Notes: a model not told the origin generated them from the letters alone. Shown: positions 49,877-58,584, counted from the first letter of the stretch. The stretch is DNA of 64,000 nucleotides from Pelagibius sp050330205 (GCA_050330205.1 JBHJOA010000075.1:1-64000), one strand, 5' to 3'. Numbers and translations: made by a program.

Positions 49877-50524
49877 TTACGGTCTCTCGCCGGCCGCGGC
49901 CGGCCGCAGCACGGCGCGCTCGGTGACCACGAGGTCGAGCGCCTGGTCGGTCGCCTCGCGCGGCACGGCGGCGACCTGCTGGGCGGCGAAAGCCAGGCCG
50001 ACGGCGAGGATATCGCCGCTGCCGCGCAGAAGCGCAAGGCTGCGGTCGTAGAAGCCGCCGCCGTAGCCGAGGCGATAGCCGGCCGCGTCGAAGGCCAGCA
50101 GCGGCACCAGCAGCACGCGGGGCTGCAGGAGCGGCGCCCGCGCCGCCGGCTCCTGCGTGCCGAAGGCGGCCGCTTCCAGCACATCGCCCGGACTCCAGGC
50201 CCGAAAGTCCAGCGGCCGGCCGGCGCCGCGAAGGGCCGGCAGCGCCAGCGGGTGCCCGCGACCGGCCAGCGCCAGCATCAGCGGCCGCGGATCGATCTCG
50301 TCGCCCATGGGCCAGTAGGCCGAGACGACGATGCCGGAAGCGCCCTCGGCCGCCGCCGGCAGGGCCCGGTCGAGCGCCGCCAGGGCGAGATCGCGCAGGG
50401 CCGTCGCCGACGGGCCGCCGGCGGCGCGGTCCGCGGCCGCCGCCGCCGCGCGGGCGGCTTTAGCGTCCGCACGCAGACGCCGCTTGGCGTCCTGAACGGC
50501 TGAGGCGGCGGGATCGGACGGCAA
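49877..50524 (-). CDS. 5-formyltetrahydrofolate cyclo-ligase
   Basis: About 215 residues. The basic N-terminal motif is DAKRRLRADAKAARAAAAAA. The substrate region includes IVVSAYWPMGDEIDPRPLML, and the ATP loop is AGYRLGYGGGFYDRSLALL. It converts 5-formyl-THF to methenyl-THF. No clear ATG precedes the conserved part; the TTG at 50524 gives a normal length and has GAAGAG upstream, while longer frames run into the 6S RNA region. The zapA-6S-cyclo-ligase order matches that of E. coli (zapA-ssrS-ygfA). Confidence 0.88.
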   Translation of the reverse strand: MPSDPAASAVQDAKRRLRADAKAARAAAAAADRAAGGPSATALRDLALAALDRALPAAAEGASGIVVSAYWPMGDEIDPRPLMLALAGRGHPLALPALRGAGRPLDFRAWSPGDVLEAAAFGTQEPAARAPLLQPRVLLVPLLAFDAAGYRLGYGGGFYDRSLALLRGSGDILAVGLAFAAQQVAAVPREATDQALDLVVTERAVLRPAAAGERP

Positions 50525-50589
50525 GAACAGCTCTTCAGCAGGGGGAGGCCGGAAGGCGGGAAGCGACGAGGCGGCGCCACAAGGCCGTT

Positions 50590-50749
50590 GGTAATGTGTA
50601 ATCCTCTGCGGCCTGCCAAAGCAGGTGGGCGCCATATACCGAGACCAGGGCCCCGGCAGGGACAGCTCCCTAGAGGTTTGTATTGGCCCCAGGGATTGCT
50701 TTACCTGACGCACCCCGCAGCGCCGCCAAGCGCTTTGCGTTCCGTCTAT
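50590..50749 (-). ncRNA. ssrS: 6S RNA (ssrS), approximate ends
   Basis: The roughly 220-base gap between zapA and the cyclo-ligase gene is where 6S RNA lies in many proteobacteria. On the minus strand it is rich in short complementary segments (CAGGT with ACCTG; AAAGCA with TGCTTT; CCTGC-TTTG-GCAGG near the 3' part) around a central part with CCTCTAGGGAGCTGTCCC. No protein frame here looks real. 6S RNA binds sigma-70 RNA polymerase. The call rests on position and fold-like complementarity. The ends are estimates. Confidence 0.55.
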
Positions 50750-51109
50750 CTAGGCGCCCTGCAGGCGGGCGGCAATAGCCTCGATGCGCTGGGCGCAGGC
50801 ATCGAGGGCGCGCGAGGCCTGCTCGTCGGTCGCGCCGCCGCCGCCCTGGGCCGCCGCGCCGCCGCCGGCCGGCGTCCGCCCGGCCTTCAGGCCGTCGACC
50901 TGGCGCTGGGCGTCGAACAGCTCATCGGCGATCAGCAGGCAGGTCATGAACAGCAGGCGCTGCTCGCCGAGCTGGCCGATGCTGCCTTCCAGTTCGGTCA
51001 TCTTGCGGTCGATGTGCTGGGCCAGCTTCTTCAGGTGGCTTTCCTGGCCCTCGTCGCAGGTCACCTGGTAGCTGCGGCCGTGCACGGTAAGCGAAATGAT
51101 CTGCGACAT
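50750..51109 (-). CDS. zapA: Cell division protein ZapA
   Basis: 119 residues. It opens MSQIISLTVHGRSYQVTCDE with GQESHLKKLAQHIDRKMTEL, the ZapA domain. The long helix includes LLFMTCLLIADELFDAQRQV. A Gly/Ala-rich linker and a final short helix (SRALDACAQRIEAIAARLQ) follow. ZapA bundles FtsZ filaments at the division site. The ATG at 51109 is set by the start of conservation. It lies 58 bases after the DUF4164 gene and just before 6S RNA. Confidence 0.93.
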   Translation of the reverse strand: MSQIISLTVHGRSYQVTCDEGQESHLKKLAQHIDRKMTELEGSIGQLGEQRLLFMTCLLIADELFDAQRQVDGLKAGRTPAGGGAAAQGGGGATDEQASRALDACAQRIEAIAARLQGA

Positions 51110-51167
51110 GCCGCCGGTCCTTTTCAATTCCGGGGGCCATGCCCCGGGGTCCAATGCCAGGGAGGGG

Positions 51168-51398
51168 CTAGCCGACCAGCTTGCGCAGGCGCCCGATGGT
51201 CGCATCGAGGCGCGACGACACCGTGCCGGCAAGCTGCTGCAGCTGGGCATTCTCGCGCCGCGCCGTCTCCAGGGCCTCGCGCAGCGCGGCATCGCCGCCG
51301 CCACGCTTGTCGTCCCGGGTGGCGCGCGCCGTGACCACCTGCTCCAGGCGGTCGATCGCCACCTGCAGGCGTTGGCTGGCTTCTTCCAGTCGAGGCAT
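51168..51398 (-). CDS. DUF4164-like small coiled-coil protein
   Basis: 76 residues, predicted as one long amphipathic helix broken by a short linker: LEEASQRLQVAIDRLEQVVT, then ALREALETARRENAQLQQLA and SSRLDATIGRLRKLV. It matches the DUF4164 type commonly encoded directly before zapA in alphaproteobacteria. A ZapB-like partner of ZapA has been suggested by position, but is not shown. It is divergent from the transketolase gene. Confidence 0.75.
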   Translation of the reverse strand: MPRLEEASQRLQVAIDRLEQVVTARATRDDKRGGGDAALREALETARRENAQLQQLAGTVSSRLDATIGRLRKLVG

Positions 51399-51681
51399 TC
51401 GGGCTCCGTCCGCTCTGCGCCTTCCCGTCGCTGTGCATGCCGTGGAGTCGCACGCGGCAGCCGGGCGGCGAAGGATAGGCTCCGCCTCCGTGACCGGTCA
51501 ACCGCCGACCGGAAACCACCCGCTCCGCGGCAACCCTGCCGCGCGCCGCGCGCGCCTGTGTCAAAATCCGGCAAAACCGCGCGACATGCCGGTTGACCTT
51601 GGCCGGACGTGGCGGCATGGTGCCGCTCAAAATCGGCAGGAACCGCCGTTTTCCCCATTCCCCATCAGGTGGACCTTCTCG

Positions 51682-53691
51682 ATGGACGTCGCCACGTCGC
51701 CTTCGTCGCAAGACAGCCTAGTGACCCCCGGCAACCACCGCGACATGGCCAACGCGATCCGCGCGCTCGCCATGGACGCCGTGCAGAAGGCCAACTCCGG
51801 CCATCCCGGCATGCCGATGGGCATGGCCGACGTCGCCACGGTGCTGTTCTCGCGCTTCCTGAAGTTCGACCCGGCCGATCCCGCCTGGCCCGACCGCGAC
51901 CGCTTCGTGCTCTCCGCCGGCCACGGCTCCATGCTGCTCTACGCGCTGCTGTACCTGACCGGCTACGAGGATATGACGCTGGAGGAACTGAAGAACTTCC
52001 GCCAGCTCGGCAGCCGCACCGCCGGCCACCCGGAATTCGGCCACGCCGCCGGTATCGAGACCACCACCGGCCCGCTGGGCCAGGGCCTGGGCAATGCCGT
52101 CGGCATGGCGCTGGCCGAGCGCCTGCTGAACGCGCGGTTCGGCGACGACCTGGTCGACCATTACACCTATGTCATCGCCGGCGACGGCTGCCTGATGGAG
52201 GGTATCAGCCACGAGGCGATCTCCCTGGCCGGCCACCTGCAGCTGGCCAAGCTCATCGTCCTCTTCGACGACAACTCGATCTCGATCGACGGCGCCACCA
52301 ACCTCGCCTGCTCGGACGACCAGCTGAAGCGTTTCGAGGCCTCGGGCTGGGAGACCACGCGGGTCGACGGCCACGACCCGGACGCGGTCGCCGCGGCGAT
52401 CTCGGCGGCGCGCGAGACCGGACGTCCGAGCCTGATCGCCTGCAAGACCACCATCGGCTTCGGCGCCCCCAACAAGCAGGGCACCGCCGCCACCCACGGC
52501 GCGCCGCTCGGCGAGGAGGAGATCGCCGCCGCGCGCAAGACCCTCGGCTGGCCGCACGCGCCCTTCGAGATTCCGGACGCGGTGCTCGACGCCTGGCGCG
52601 CCGCCGGCGGCCGCTCGGCGGGCGCGCGCAAGGCCTGGCGGGACCGCCTGGCGGCCAGCGACAAGCGCGGTACCTTCGAGAACCAGGTGGCCGGGCGGCT
52701 GCCGGACGGCTGGCAGGCGGCGCTGGCCGACTTCAAGGCAAAGGTCGTGGCCGAGGCGCCGTCGCCGGCGACCCGCGTGTCGTCGCAGCAGGTCCTCGAC
52801 GTACTGACCGCCGCGATTCCGGCGATGATCGGCGGCTCGGCCGACCTGACCGGCTCCAACAACACCAAGGCCAAGGGCCAGGGCGTGGTGAAGGCGGGCG
52901 ACTTCACCGGCAGCTATCTCCACTACGGCGTGCGCGAGCACGGCATGGCGGCGGCGATGAACGGCATCGCCCTGCACGGCGGCCTGATCCCCTACGGCGG
53001 CACCTTCCTGGTGTTCACCGACTACTGCCGGCCTTCGATCCGCCTCTCGGCGCTGATGCGCCAGCGGGTCGTCTACGTCATGACCCACGACTCCATCGGC
53101 CTCGGCGAGGACGGCCCGACCCACCAGCCGGTCGAGCACCTGGCGGCGCTGCGCGCCATCCCCGACCTGCTGGTGTTCCGTCCGGCCGACACCATCGAGA
53201 CGGCGGAATGCTGGGAGCTGGCGCTGCAGGCGGAGAACAATCCCTCGGTGCTGGCGCTCACCCGCCAGGGCCTGCCGACCCTGCGCCGGGAATGCAACGA
53301 GAACCTCTCCGCCTACGGCGCCTACATCATGGCGCCGGCCGACAGCGAGCGGCAGGTGACGCTGATCGCCTCCGGCTCCGAGGTGCAGATCGCCATGGAG
53401 GCGCAGAAGCTGCTGCGCGACGAAGGCATCTCCGCGGCGGTGGTGTCGATACCGTGCTGGGAACTCTTCGAACAGCAGCCGCCGCACTACCGCGACGAGG
53501 TGCTCGGCCCCGGCACACTGCACATCGCCATCGAGGCGGCCGTGCCCTTCGGCTGGGACCGCTGGGTCGAGTCCGGCGGCGGCTTCGTCGGCATGCGCGG
53601 TTTCGGCGCCTCGGCACCGGCCAAGGAACTCTTCAAGAAATTCGGCATTACCGCAGAGGCCGTGGTCGAGGCAGTCAAGACACGAATTTGA
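51682..53691 (+). CDS. tkt: Transketolase
   Basis: 669 residues with three domains. The thiamine-diphosphate site is HYTYVIAGDGCLMEGISHEA. Substrate motifs are NSGHPGMPMGMADVATVLFS, TTGPLGQGLGNAVGMALAER and KTTIGFGAPNKQGTAATHGA. The pyrimidine domain has YLHYGVREHGMAAAMNGIAL and THDSIGLGEDGPTHQPVEHL. It moves two-carbon units in the pentose phosphate pathway. The ATG at 51682 gives a short Ser-rich lead; a later ATG at MANAIRALAMD is possible. It heads a tkt-fba-gap group, divergent from the division genes. Confidence 0.97.
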   Translation: MDVATSPSSQDSLVTPGNHRDMANAIRALAMDAVQKANSGHPGMPMGMADVATVLFSRFLKFDPADPAWPDRDRFVLSAGHGSMLLYALLYLTGYEDMTLEELKNFRQLGSRTAGHPEFGHAAGIETTTGPLGQGLGNAVGMALAERLLNARFGDDLVDHYTYVIAGDGCLMEGISHEAISLAGHLQLAKLIVLFDDNSISIDGATNLACSDDQLKRFEASGWETTRVDGHDPDAVAAAISAARETGRPSLIACKTTIGFGAPNKQGTAATHGAPLGEEEIAAARKTLGWPHAPFEIPDAVLDAWRAAGGRSAGARKAWRDRLAASDKRGTFENQVAGRLPDGWQAALADFKAKVVAEAPSPATRVSSQQVLDVLTAAIPAMIGGSADLTGSNNTKAKGQGVVKAGDFTGSYLHYGVREHGMAAAMNGIALHGGLIPYGGTFLVFTDYCRPSIRLSALMRQRVVYVMTHDSIGLGEDGPTHQPVEHLAALRAIPDLLVFRPADTIETAECWELALQAENNPSVLALTRQGLPTLRRECNENLSAYGAYIMAPADSERQVTLIASGSEVQIAMEAQKLLRDEGISAAVVSIPCWELFEQQPPHYRDEVLGPGTLHIAIEAAVPFGWDRWVESGGGFVGMRGFGASAPAKELFKKFGITAEAVVEAVKTRI

Positions 53692-53779
53692 CCGTCCCCG
53701 CGCCGACGCGGCGTTTCTATATCTGCCCGGCGCGAACAATCCGGCGCAAAGATAAAGGCATGCATTTGGAGGCCCAGCA

Positions 53780-54784
53780 ATGAGTTCGTCTGCGCTTGCG
53801 GATACCGCGAAGGCTCTGGTCGCCGACGGCAAGGGGATCCTCGCCGCCGATGAGAGCTCCCCGACCATCAAGAAGCGTTTCGACAGCATCAAGATCGACT
53901 CGACGGAGGAGAACCGCCGCGACTACCGCGACATGCTGTTCTCCGCGCCCGGAGCCGGCAAGTACATCTCCGGCGTCATCCTCTACGACGAGACGATCCG
54001 CCAGAAGGCCGCCGACGGCACCCCGCTGGTGAAGAAGCTCGTCAAGGCCGGCATGATCCCCGGCATCAAGGTCGACACCGGCGCCAAGCCGCTGGCCGGC
54101 CATCCCGGCGAGACGGTGACCGAGGGCCTCGACGGTCTGCGCGCGCGCCTCGAGGAATACGCCGACCTCGGCGCCCGCTTCACCAAGTGGCGCGGCGTCT
54201 ACCGCATCGGCGACGCCATGCCGAGCCCCGGCTGCGTCACCGCCAACGCGCACGCGCTGGCGCGCTATGCCGCCCTGGCGCAGGAGGCGGGCCTGGTGCC
54301 CATCGTCGAGCCCGAGGTACTGATGGACGGCGACCACGACATCGACGTCTGCGAGGAGGTCACCGAGGAGGTGCTGCGCAGCGTCTACACCGAACTGGCC
54401 CTGCAGGGCGTCTGGCTCGAGGGCACGCTGCTGAAGCCCAACATGGTGATCTCCGGCCAGGACTGCCCGCAGCAGGCCGGCGTGCAGGAGGTCGCCGAAC
54501 GCACCGTGCGCTGCCTGAAGCGGACCGTGCCGGCGGCCGTGCCGGGCATCGTCTTCCTCTCCGGCGGCCAGAGCGACCAGCTCGCCACCGAGCACCTCGA
54601 CGCCATGAACCGGCTGCCGGAAAACCTGCCCTGGAAGCTAAGCTTCTCCTATGGCCGCGCGCTGCAGGCGGCGCCGCTGAAGGCCTGGGCCGGCAAGGCC
54701 GCCAACCTGGAAAAGGCCCAGGCGGCCTTCCTGCAGCGCGCCAGGGACAACGGCGCCGCCGCTGCAGGCCGCTACGCCGCGTGA
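53780..54784 (+). CDS. fba: Fructose-bisphosphate aldolase, class I
   Basis: 334 residues of the plant/animal-type class I aldolase. The Schiff-base Lys219 is in EGTLLKPNMVISGQDCPQQA. Other landmarks are GILAADESSPTIKKRFDSI, KWRGVYRIGDAMPSPGCV, VPIVEPEVLMDG and IVFLSGGQSDQLATEHLDAM. It splits fructose-1,6-bisphosphate without metal. GGAGG lies eight bases before the ATG. The gene sits between tkt and gap, where related genomes often have pgk as well. Confidence 0.97.
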   Translation: MSSSALADTAKALVADGKGILAADESSPTIKKRFDSIKIDSTEENRRDYRDMLFSAPGAGKYISGVILYDETIRQKAADGTPLVKKLVKAGMIPGIKVDTGAKPLAGHPGETVTEGLDGLRARLEEYADLGARFTKWRGVYRIGDAMPSPGCVTANAHALARYAALAQEAGLVPIVEPEVLMDGDHDIDVCEEVTEEVLRSVYTELALQGVWLEGTLLKPNMVISGQDCPQQAGVQEVAERTVRCLKRTVPAAVPGIVFLSGGQSDQLATEHLDAMNRLPENLPWKLSFSYGRALQAAPLKAWAGKAANLEKAQAAFLQRARDNGAAAAGRYAA

Positions 54785-54868
54785 CACGGAACGACAACGA
54801 ATAGCGGGGAAACCGCCGCCTGACGCGGAACGTGCAGCGCGGCACCGAAAGGAACGGAGACTGAAAAC

Positions 54869-55876
54869 ATGGCAGTTCGTGTTGGTATCAACGGCTTCGG
54901 CCGCATCGGGCGGCTGGTGTTCCGCGCCGCCATGGAGTCCAAGCGCAAGGACATCGTGTTCGTCGCCATCAACGATCTCGGCACACCGGAGGCGAACGCA
55001 CACCTGCTGAAGTACGATTCCGTGCACGGCACCTATCCCGGCAAGGTCGAGGCCGGCAAGGACCACATCAAGGTCGACGGCAAGAAGGTGAAGGTGTTCT
55101 CCGAGCGCGACCCGGCGAAGCTGCCCTGGGGCAAGCTGGGCGTCGACGTGGTGCTGGAGTGCACCGGCATCTTCACCAGCAAGGAGACGGCCTCCAAGCA
55201 CATCGAAGGCGGTGCCAAGAAGGTGCTGGTCTCCGCGCCGGCCACCGGCGCCGACATCACGGTGGTCTACGGCGTCAACCACGACAAGCTGAAGAAGAGC
55301 CACACCATCGTCTCCAACGCCTCCTGCACCACCAACTGCCTGGTGCCGGTCGCCTACATCCTGGATCGGACGGTCGGCATCAAGCACGGCTACATGACCA
55401 CGATCCACTCCTACACCGGCGACCAGCCCTGCGTGGACACCCTGCACAAGGACCTGCGCCGCGCCCGCGCCGCGGCCCTCTCCATGATCCCGACCTCGAC
55501 CGGCGCCGCGCGCGCCACCGGCCTGGTGCTGCCGGAGCTGGCGGGCAAGCTCGACGGCACCTCGGTGCGCGTGCCCACCGCCAACGTCAGCCTGATCGAC
55601 CTCACCATCGAGGCCAAGAAGAAGACCGACGCCGAGACCATCAACGCGGCCATGGTGAAGGCCGCCAACGGCAAGCTGAAGGGCGTGCTGGCGGTCAACG
55701 ACGCCCCGCTGGTGTCCAGCGACTTCAACCACGCGCCGGCCAGTTCGACCTTCGACCTGACCCAGACCCAGGTGCTCGACGGCACCTGCGTGCGGGTGCT
55801 GTCCTGGTACGACAACGAGTGGGGCTTCTCCAACCGCATGAGCGATACGGCAGTGGCGCTCGGCAAGCTGATCTGA
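54869..55876 (+). CDS. gap: Glyceraldehyde-3-phosphate dehydrogenase, type I
   Basis: 335 residues. The NAD-binding start is VRVGINGFGRIGRLVFRAAM. The catalytic Cys153 is in IVSNASCTTNCLVPVAYILD with the partner His in MTTIHSYTGDQPC. SMIPTSTGAARATGLVLPEL and SWYDNEWGFSNRM complete it. It oxidises and phosphorylates glyceraldehyde-3-phosphate. Shine-Dalgarno-like GGAACGGAGA precedes the ATG. A strong terminator follows 34 bases after the stop, so tkt-fba-gap appears to end here. Confidence 0.98.
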   Translation: MAVRVGINGFGRIGRLVFRAAMESKRKDIVFVAINDLGTPEANAHLLKYDSVHGTYPGKVEAGKDHIKVDGKKVKVFSERDPAKLPWGKLGVDVVLECTGIFTSKETASKHIEGGAKKVLVSAPATGADITVVYGVNHDKLKKSHTIVSNASCTTNCLVPVAYILDRTVGIKHGYMTTIHSYTGDQPCVDTLHKDLRRARAAALSMIPTSTGAARATGLVLPELAGKLDGTSVRVPTANVSLIDLTIEAKKKTDAETINAAMVKAANGKLKGVLAVNDAPLVSSDFNHAPASSTFDLTQTQVLDGTCVRVLSWYDNEWGFSNRMSDTAVALGKLI

Positions 55877-55910
55877 CATCCTCGGGCCGCCATTTCGGGG
55901 TGCCTGAAAC

Positions 55911-55941
55911 AAAGCGGGGCCTTCAGGCCCCGCTTTTCTTT
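55911..55941 (+). terminator. Strong intrinsic terminator after gap
   Basis: An 11-base perfect stem AAAGCGGGGCC / GGCCCCGCTTT with loop TTCA is followed by TCTTT on the plus strand. The A-run on the other side would let it act in both directions. Confidence 0.92.
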
Positions 55942-55955
55942 GATATTGTCCGGCC

Positions 55956-56363
55956 ATGAGCGAGCGCGTCATCATCATCCACTCCCTGGAACAGGCGGTC
56001 ACCGCCCTGAAGGCGGCGCGCGAACTCGACTGCCCGGTCACCCTGGCCTCGCCGCCGGGCGCCGCCGCCTACACCGGCGCCCTGTGGTTCCGCGAGGTGG
56101 TGAAGCAGGCCCAGCTCGAGGTACCGCAGGCGGAGGTCTCCTCCATCCTCGACTGCGCCGACAAGCCGGGCCTGGTCATGGCGGCTTTCCGTCAGGGCGT
56201 GCTGCGCGTCCGCTTCACCGGCCCCGAGGAAGCGGCCGAAAAGCTGCAGGCCATGGCCGACGCCGAAAGCCTGCACCTGATCACCGGGCCGCTGGAAGCG
56301 CTCGACCTGCTGGACGTGAAGGACAAAGCCCAGGCCTGCCGCGACTGGCTGAGTCGCGAGTGA
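55956..56363 (+). CDS. Conserved-type hypothetical protein next to the ThiE-like gene
   Basis: 135 residues, soluble and alpha/beta in pattern: RVIIIHSLEQAVTALKAARE, PVTLASPPGAAAYTGALWFR, SILDCADKPGLVMAAFRQGV, then a C-terminal helical part. No catalytic motif or named domain is evident. It lies 14 bases after the gap terminator and 25 before the ThiE-like gene, so these two probably share a transcript. Function unknown. Confidence 0.75.
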   Translation: MSERVIIIHSLEQAVTALKAARELDCPVTLASPPGAAAYTGALWFREVVKQAQLEVPQAEVSSILDCADKPGLVMAAFRQGVLRVRFTGPEEAAEKLQAMADAESLHLITGPLEALDLLDVKDKAQACRDWLSRE

Positions 56364-56388
56364 ACCTGCCGGCGACGGATTTCCGGCA

Positions 56389-57030
56389 ATGAACGCCTCC
56401 CTGCCCCGCCTGCTGCTGGTGTCCGCACCGCTGGACCGCGACGGTGCCGTCCGGGAACTCGAGAAGGCCCTGGCTGTGGCGGCGGAAATCGACATCGCCG
56501 CGCTGCTGCTGCGCAGCGGCACCCTCGACGACGGCACCTTTGCCGGGCGCATCGCGCCGCTGGTGCCGCTGGCCCAGGACCGCGACATCGCCGTGCTGCT
56601 GGAGGACCGGCCGCAGCTGCTGGCGGCCAGCGGCGCCGACGGCCTGCACGTGAGCCTGACGGAGAAACGCTCGTCGCTGAAGGAACTGCGCGGGCGTTTC
56701 GGGCCGGACGTCATCCTCGGCGCCGGTTGCGGCGCTTCGCGCCACCTGGCCATGACCGCCGGCGAGCAGGGCGCCGACTACATCGGCTTCGGCGACCCGG
56801 CGGGAGGCACGCCGGCCGACCCGGAGACGGTCGCCTGGTGGGAAGCGGTAATGACCCCGCCCCAGGTGGCCTTCGGCGCCGCCGACATCGCCACGGCGCG
56901 GCGGCTGGCCACCGCCGGACCCGACTTCCTGGGCGTGGGAGCCGACCTCTGGCTGGCCGGAGGCGACGCCGCGGCCGCCCTGGGGGCGCTCCAAGCGGCC
57001 CTGGCGGAGGCCGCGGCGGAGGGCGCCTGA
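56389..57030 (+). CDS. Thiamine phosphate synthase-like (TenI/ThiE fold), probably degenerate
   Basis: 213 residues of a TIM-barrel resembling ThiE/TenI: LPRLLLVSAPLDRDGAVREL, GRIAPLVPLAQDRDIAVLLE, ASGADGLHVSLTEKRSSLKE, GAGCGASRHLAMTAGEQGAD and YIGFGDPAGG. In ThiE the phosphate-binding part usually reads GADYVGFGPxFxTxTK; here the FGP proline and the TxTK-like loop are not kept. The pyrophosphate-contacting N-terminal region also differs. It may be a TenI-like regulator or an inactive paralogue rather than the enzyme. Its partner upstream is an orphan. Confidence 0.7.
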   Translation: MNASLPRLLLVSAPLDRDGAVRELEKALAVAAEIDIAALLLRSGTLDDGTFAGRIAPLVPLAQDRDIAVLLEDRPQLLAASGADGLHVSLTEKRSSLKELRGRFGPDVILGAGCGASRHLAMTAGEQGADYIGFGDPAGGTPADPETVAWWEAVMTPPQVAFGAADIATARRLATAGPDFLGVGADLWLAGGDAAAALGALQAALAEAAAEGA

Positions 57031-57050
57031 CGGCCGCGTTTCCGCGGCCG
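57031..57050 (+). terminator. Hairpin after the ThiE-like gene
   Basis: CGGCCGCG (57031-57038) pairs with CGCGGCCG (57043-57050) directly after the stop codon. No T-run follows. It may reduce read-through into efp. Confidence 0.4.
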
Positions 57051-57142
57051 GCGGGAGCCACGACGGGCGTTGCCACCCCCGGGGCAAGCTGGTAGCTTCC
57101 GCGCGCTTTTCAGACCTCCTCCTTTTCTCCGGACTTTCCCCC

Positions 57143-57709
57143 ATGAAGATCAACGGCAACGCGATCCGCCCCGGCAACATCATCGAGCACAAGAACCGGC
57201 TGTGGCGCGCGGTGAAGATCCAGCACACCCAACCCGGCAAGGGCGGCGCCTATCTGCAGGTCGAGCTGAAGGACATCCGCGACGGCACCAAGCTGAACGA
57301 GCGCTTCCGCGCCAGCGAGGACGTCGATCGCGTGCGCCTCGACCAGAAGGACTACCAGTTCCTCTTCGCCGACGGCGACATGCTGAACTTCATGGACAAC
57401 GACACCTACGAGCAGATCGCCGTGCACAAGGACCTGGTCGGCGAGCCGGTGGTGTTCCTGCAGGAAGGCATGACGGTCACCATCGAGTCCTACGAAGAAG
57501 AGCCAATCTCGGTGATGCTGCCCGATACCGTGACGATGCGAATCGTCGAGGCCGACCCGGTGGTGAAGGGGCAGACCGCCTCTTCCTCCTACAAGCCGGC
57601 GGTGCTGGAGAACGGTACCCGCATCATGGTGCCGCCGCACATCGAGTCCGGCACCCGCGTGGTGGTCAACACCTTCGATGCCAGCTACGTGGAGCGGGCC
57701 AAGGACTGA
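57143..57709 (+). CDS. efp: Elongation factor P
   Basis: 188 residues with the three-barrel EF-P layout: MKINGNAIRPGNIIEHKNRL, the loop tip TQPGKGGAYLQVELKDIRDG with the modifiable Lys33, and the C-terminal GQTASSSYKPAVLENGTRIM and GTRVVVNTFDASYVERA. EF-P relieves ribosomes stalled at polyproline. This window itself encodes proteins that should need it, notably the Pro-Glu arm of TolA and the Pro/Ala-rich OmpA-like protein. The PGKG tip fits lysylation-type EF-P. The modification genes are not here. Confidence 0.97.
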   Translation: MKINGNAIRPGNIIEHKNRLWRAVKIQHTQPGKGGAYLQVELKDIRDGTKLNERFRASEDVDRVRLDQKDYQFLFADGDMLNFMDNDTYEQIAVHKDLVGEPVVFLQEGMTVTIESYEEEPISVMLPDTVTMRIVEADPVVKGQTASSSYKPAVLENGTRIMVPPHIESGTRVVVNTFDASYVERAKD

Positions 57710-57768
57710 GCCGGTCCGCTCTCTGTCAATCGCCCGCCCTTCCCTTCCGCCACCGATCGCACCGCCTC

Positions 57769-58584
57769 ATGGCCCCCCGCTCCGCCCTCTTCAACGTCAT
57801 GTTCAAGGCCGCCGAAAAGGCGGCCCGCGGGCTGAAGCGCGACTTCGGAGAGGTCGAGAACCTGCAGGTCTCCCGCAAGGGCCCGGCCGACTTCGTCTCC
57901 ACCGCCGACCACAAGGCCGAGAAGGCCATCCGGCAGGAACTGCAGAAGGCCCGCCCCGGCTACGGCTTCCTGATGGAGGAGTCCGCGGAGATCCCGGCCA
58001 GCGACGACAGCGGGCGGCGCTGGATCGTCGATCCCCTGGACGGCACCAGCAATTTCCTGCACGGCCTGCCGCATTTCGCCATTTCCATCGCCCTGGAGGA
58101 GCACGGCGCCATCGTCGCCGGACTGGTCTACGACCCGATCAAGGACGAGATCTTCTTCGCCGAGAAGGGCCAGGGCGCCTTCCACAACGACCGCCGCCTG
58201 CGGGTTTCCGCGCGAAACCGCCTGAACGAGTGCCTGGTCGCCACCGGCGCCCCCTTCGCCGGCAAGGGCGACCGCCCGCAATTTCTCGGCGAAATCGACG
58301 CCGTGATGGCCGAAACCGCGGGAATCCGCCGTTGGGGCGCGGCCGCCCTCGACCTCGCCTACGTGGCGGCGGGCCGTTTCGACGGCTTCTGGGAGCGCGG
58401 ACTATCCCCCTGGGACATCGCGGCCGGCCTGATCCTGGTCCGCGAGGCTGGCGGCTACGTCAGCGAAATGAACGGAAGGGACCTCACCCTGGCCAGTCCC
58501 AGCATCCTGGCCAGCAACAATGTCATCCACAGCGACCTGATGAAGATGCTGCGCAAACCTTTAAGTAACCAAAAGGGCCAATAA
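57769..58584 (+). CDS. suhB: Inositol monophosphatase family protein (SuhB-like)
   Basis: 271 residues. Metal and substrate motifs are GFLMEESAEIPASDDSGRRW, WIVDPLDGTSNFLHGLPHFA (DPLDGT) and LSPWDIAAGLILVREAGG (WDxAAG). SuhB has phosphatase activity on inositol-1-phosphate and in E. coli also acts in rRNA transcription antitermination. The ATG at 57769 is set by the start of conservation. It follows efp by about 60 bases. Confidence 0.92.
   Translation: MAPRSALFNVMFKAAEKAARGLKRDFGEVENLQVSRKGPADFVSTADHKAEKAIRQELQKARPGYGFLMEESAEIPASDDSGRRWIVDPLDGTSNFLHGLPHFAISIALEEHGAIVAGLVYDPIKDEIFFAEKGQGAFHNDRRLRVSARNRLNECLVATGAPFAGKGDRPQFLGEIDAVMAETAGIRRWGAAALDLAYVAAGRFDGFWERGLSPWDIAAGLILVREAGGYVSEMNGRDLTLASPSILASNNVIHSDLMKMLRKPLSNQKGQ

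Noticed and set aside
51718..53892. Long open frame (724 codons) on the minus strand, and a similar frame on the plus strand at 51609-53783
   Set aside because: Both are alternative frames of the transketolase gene, whose own frame matches the family end to end.
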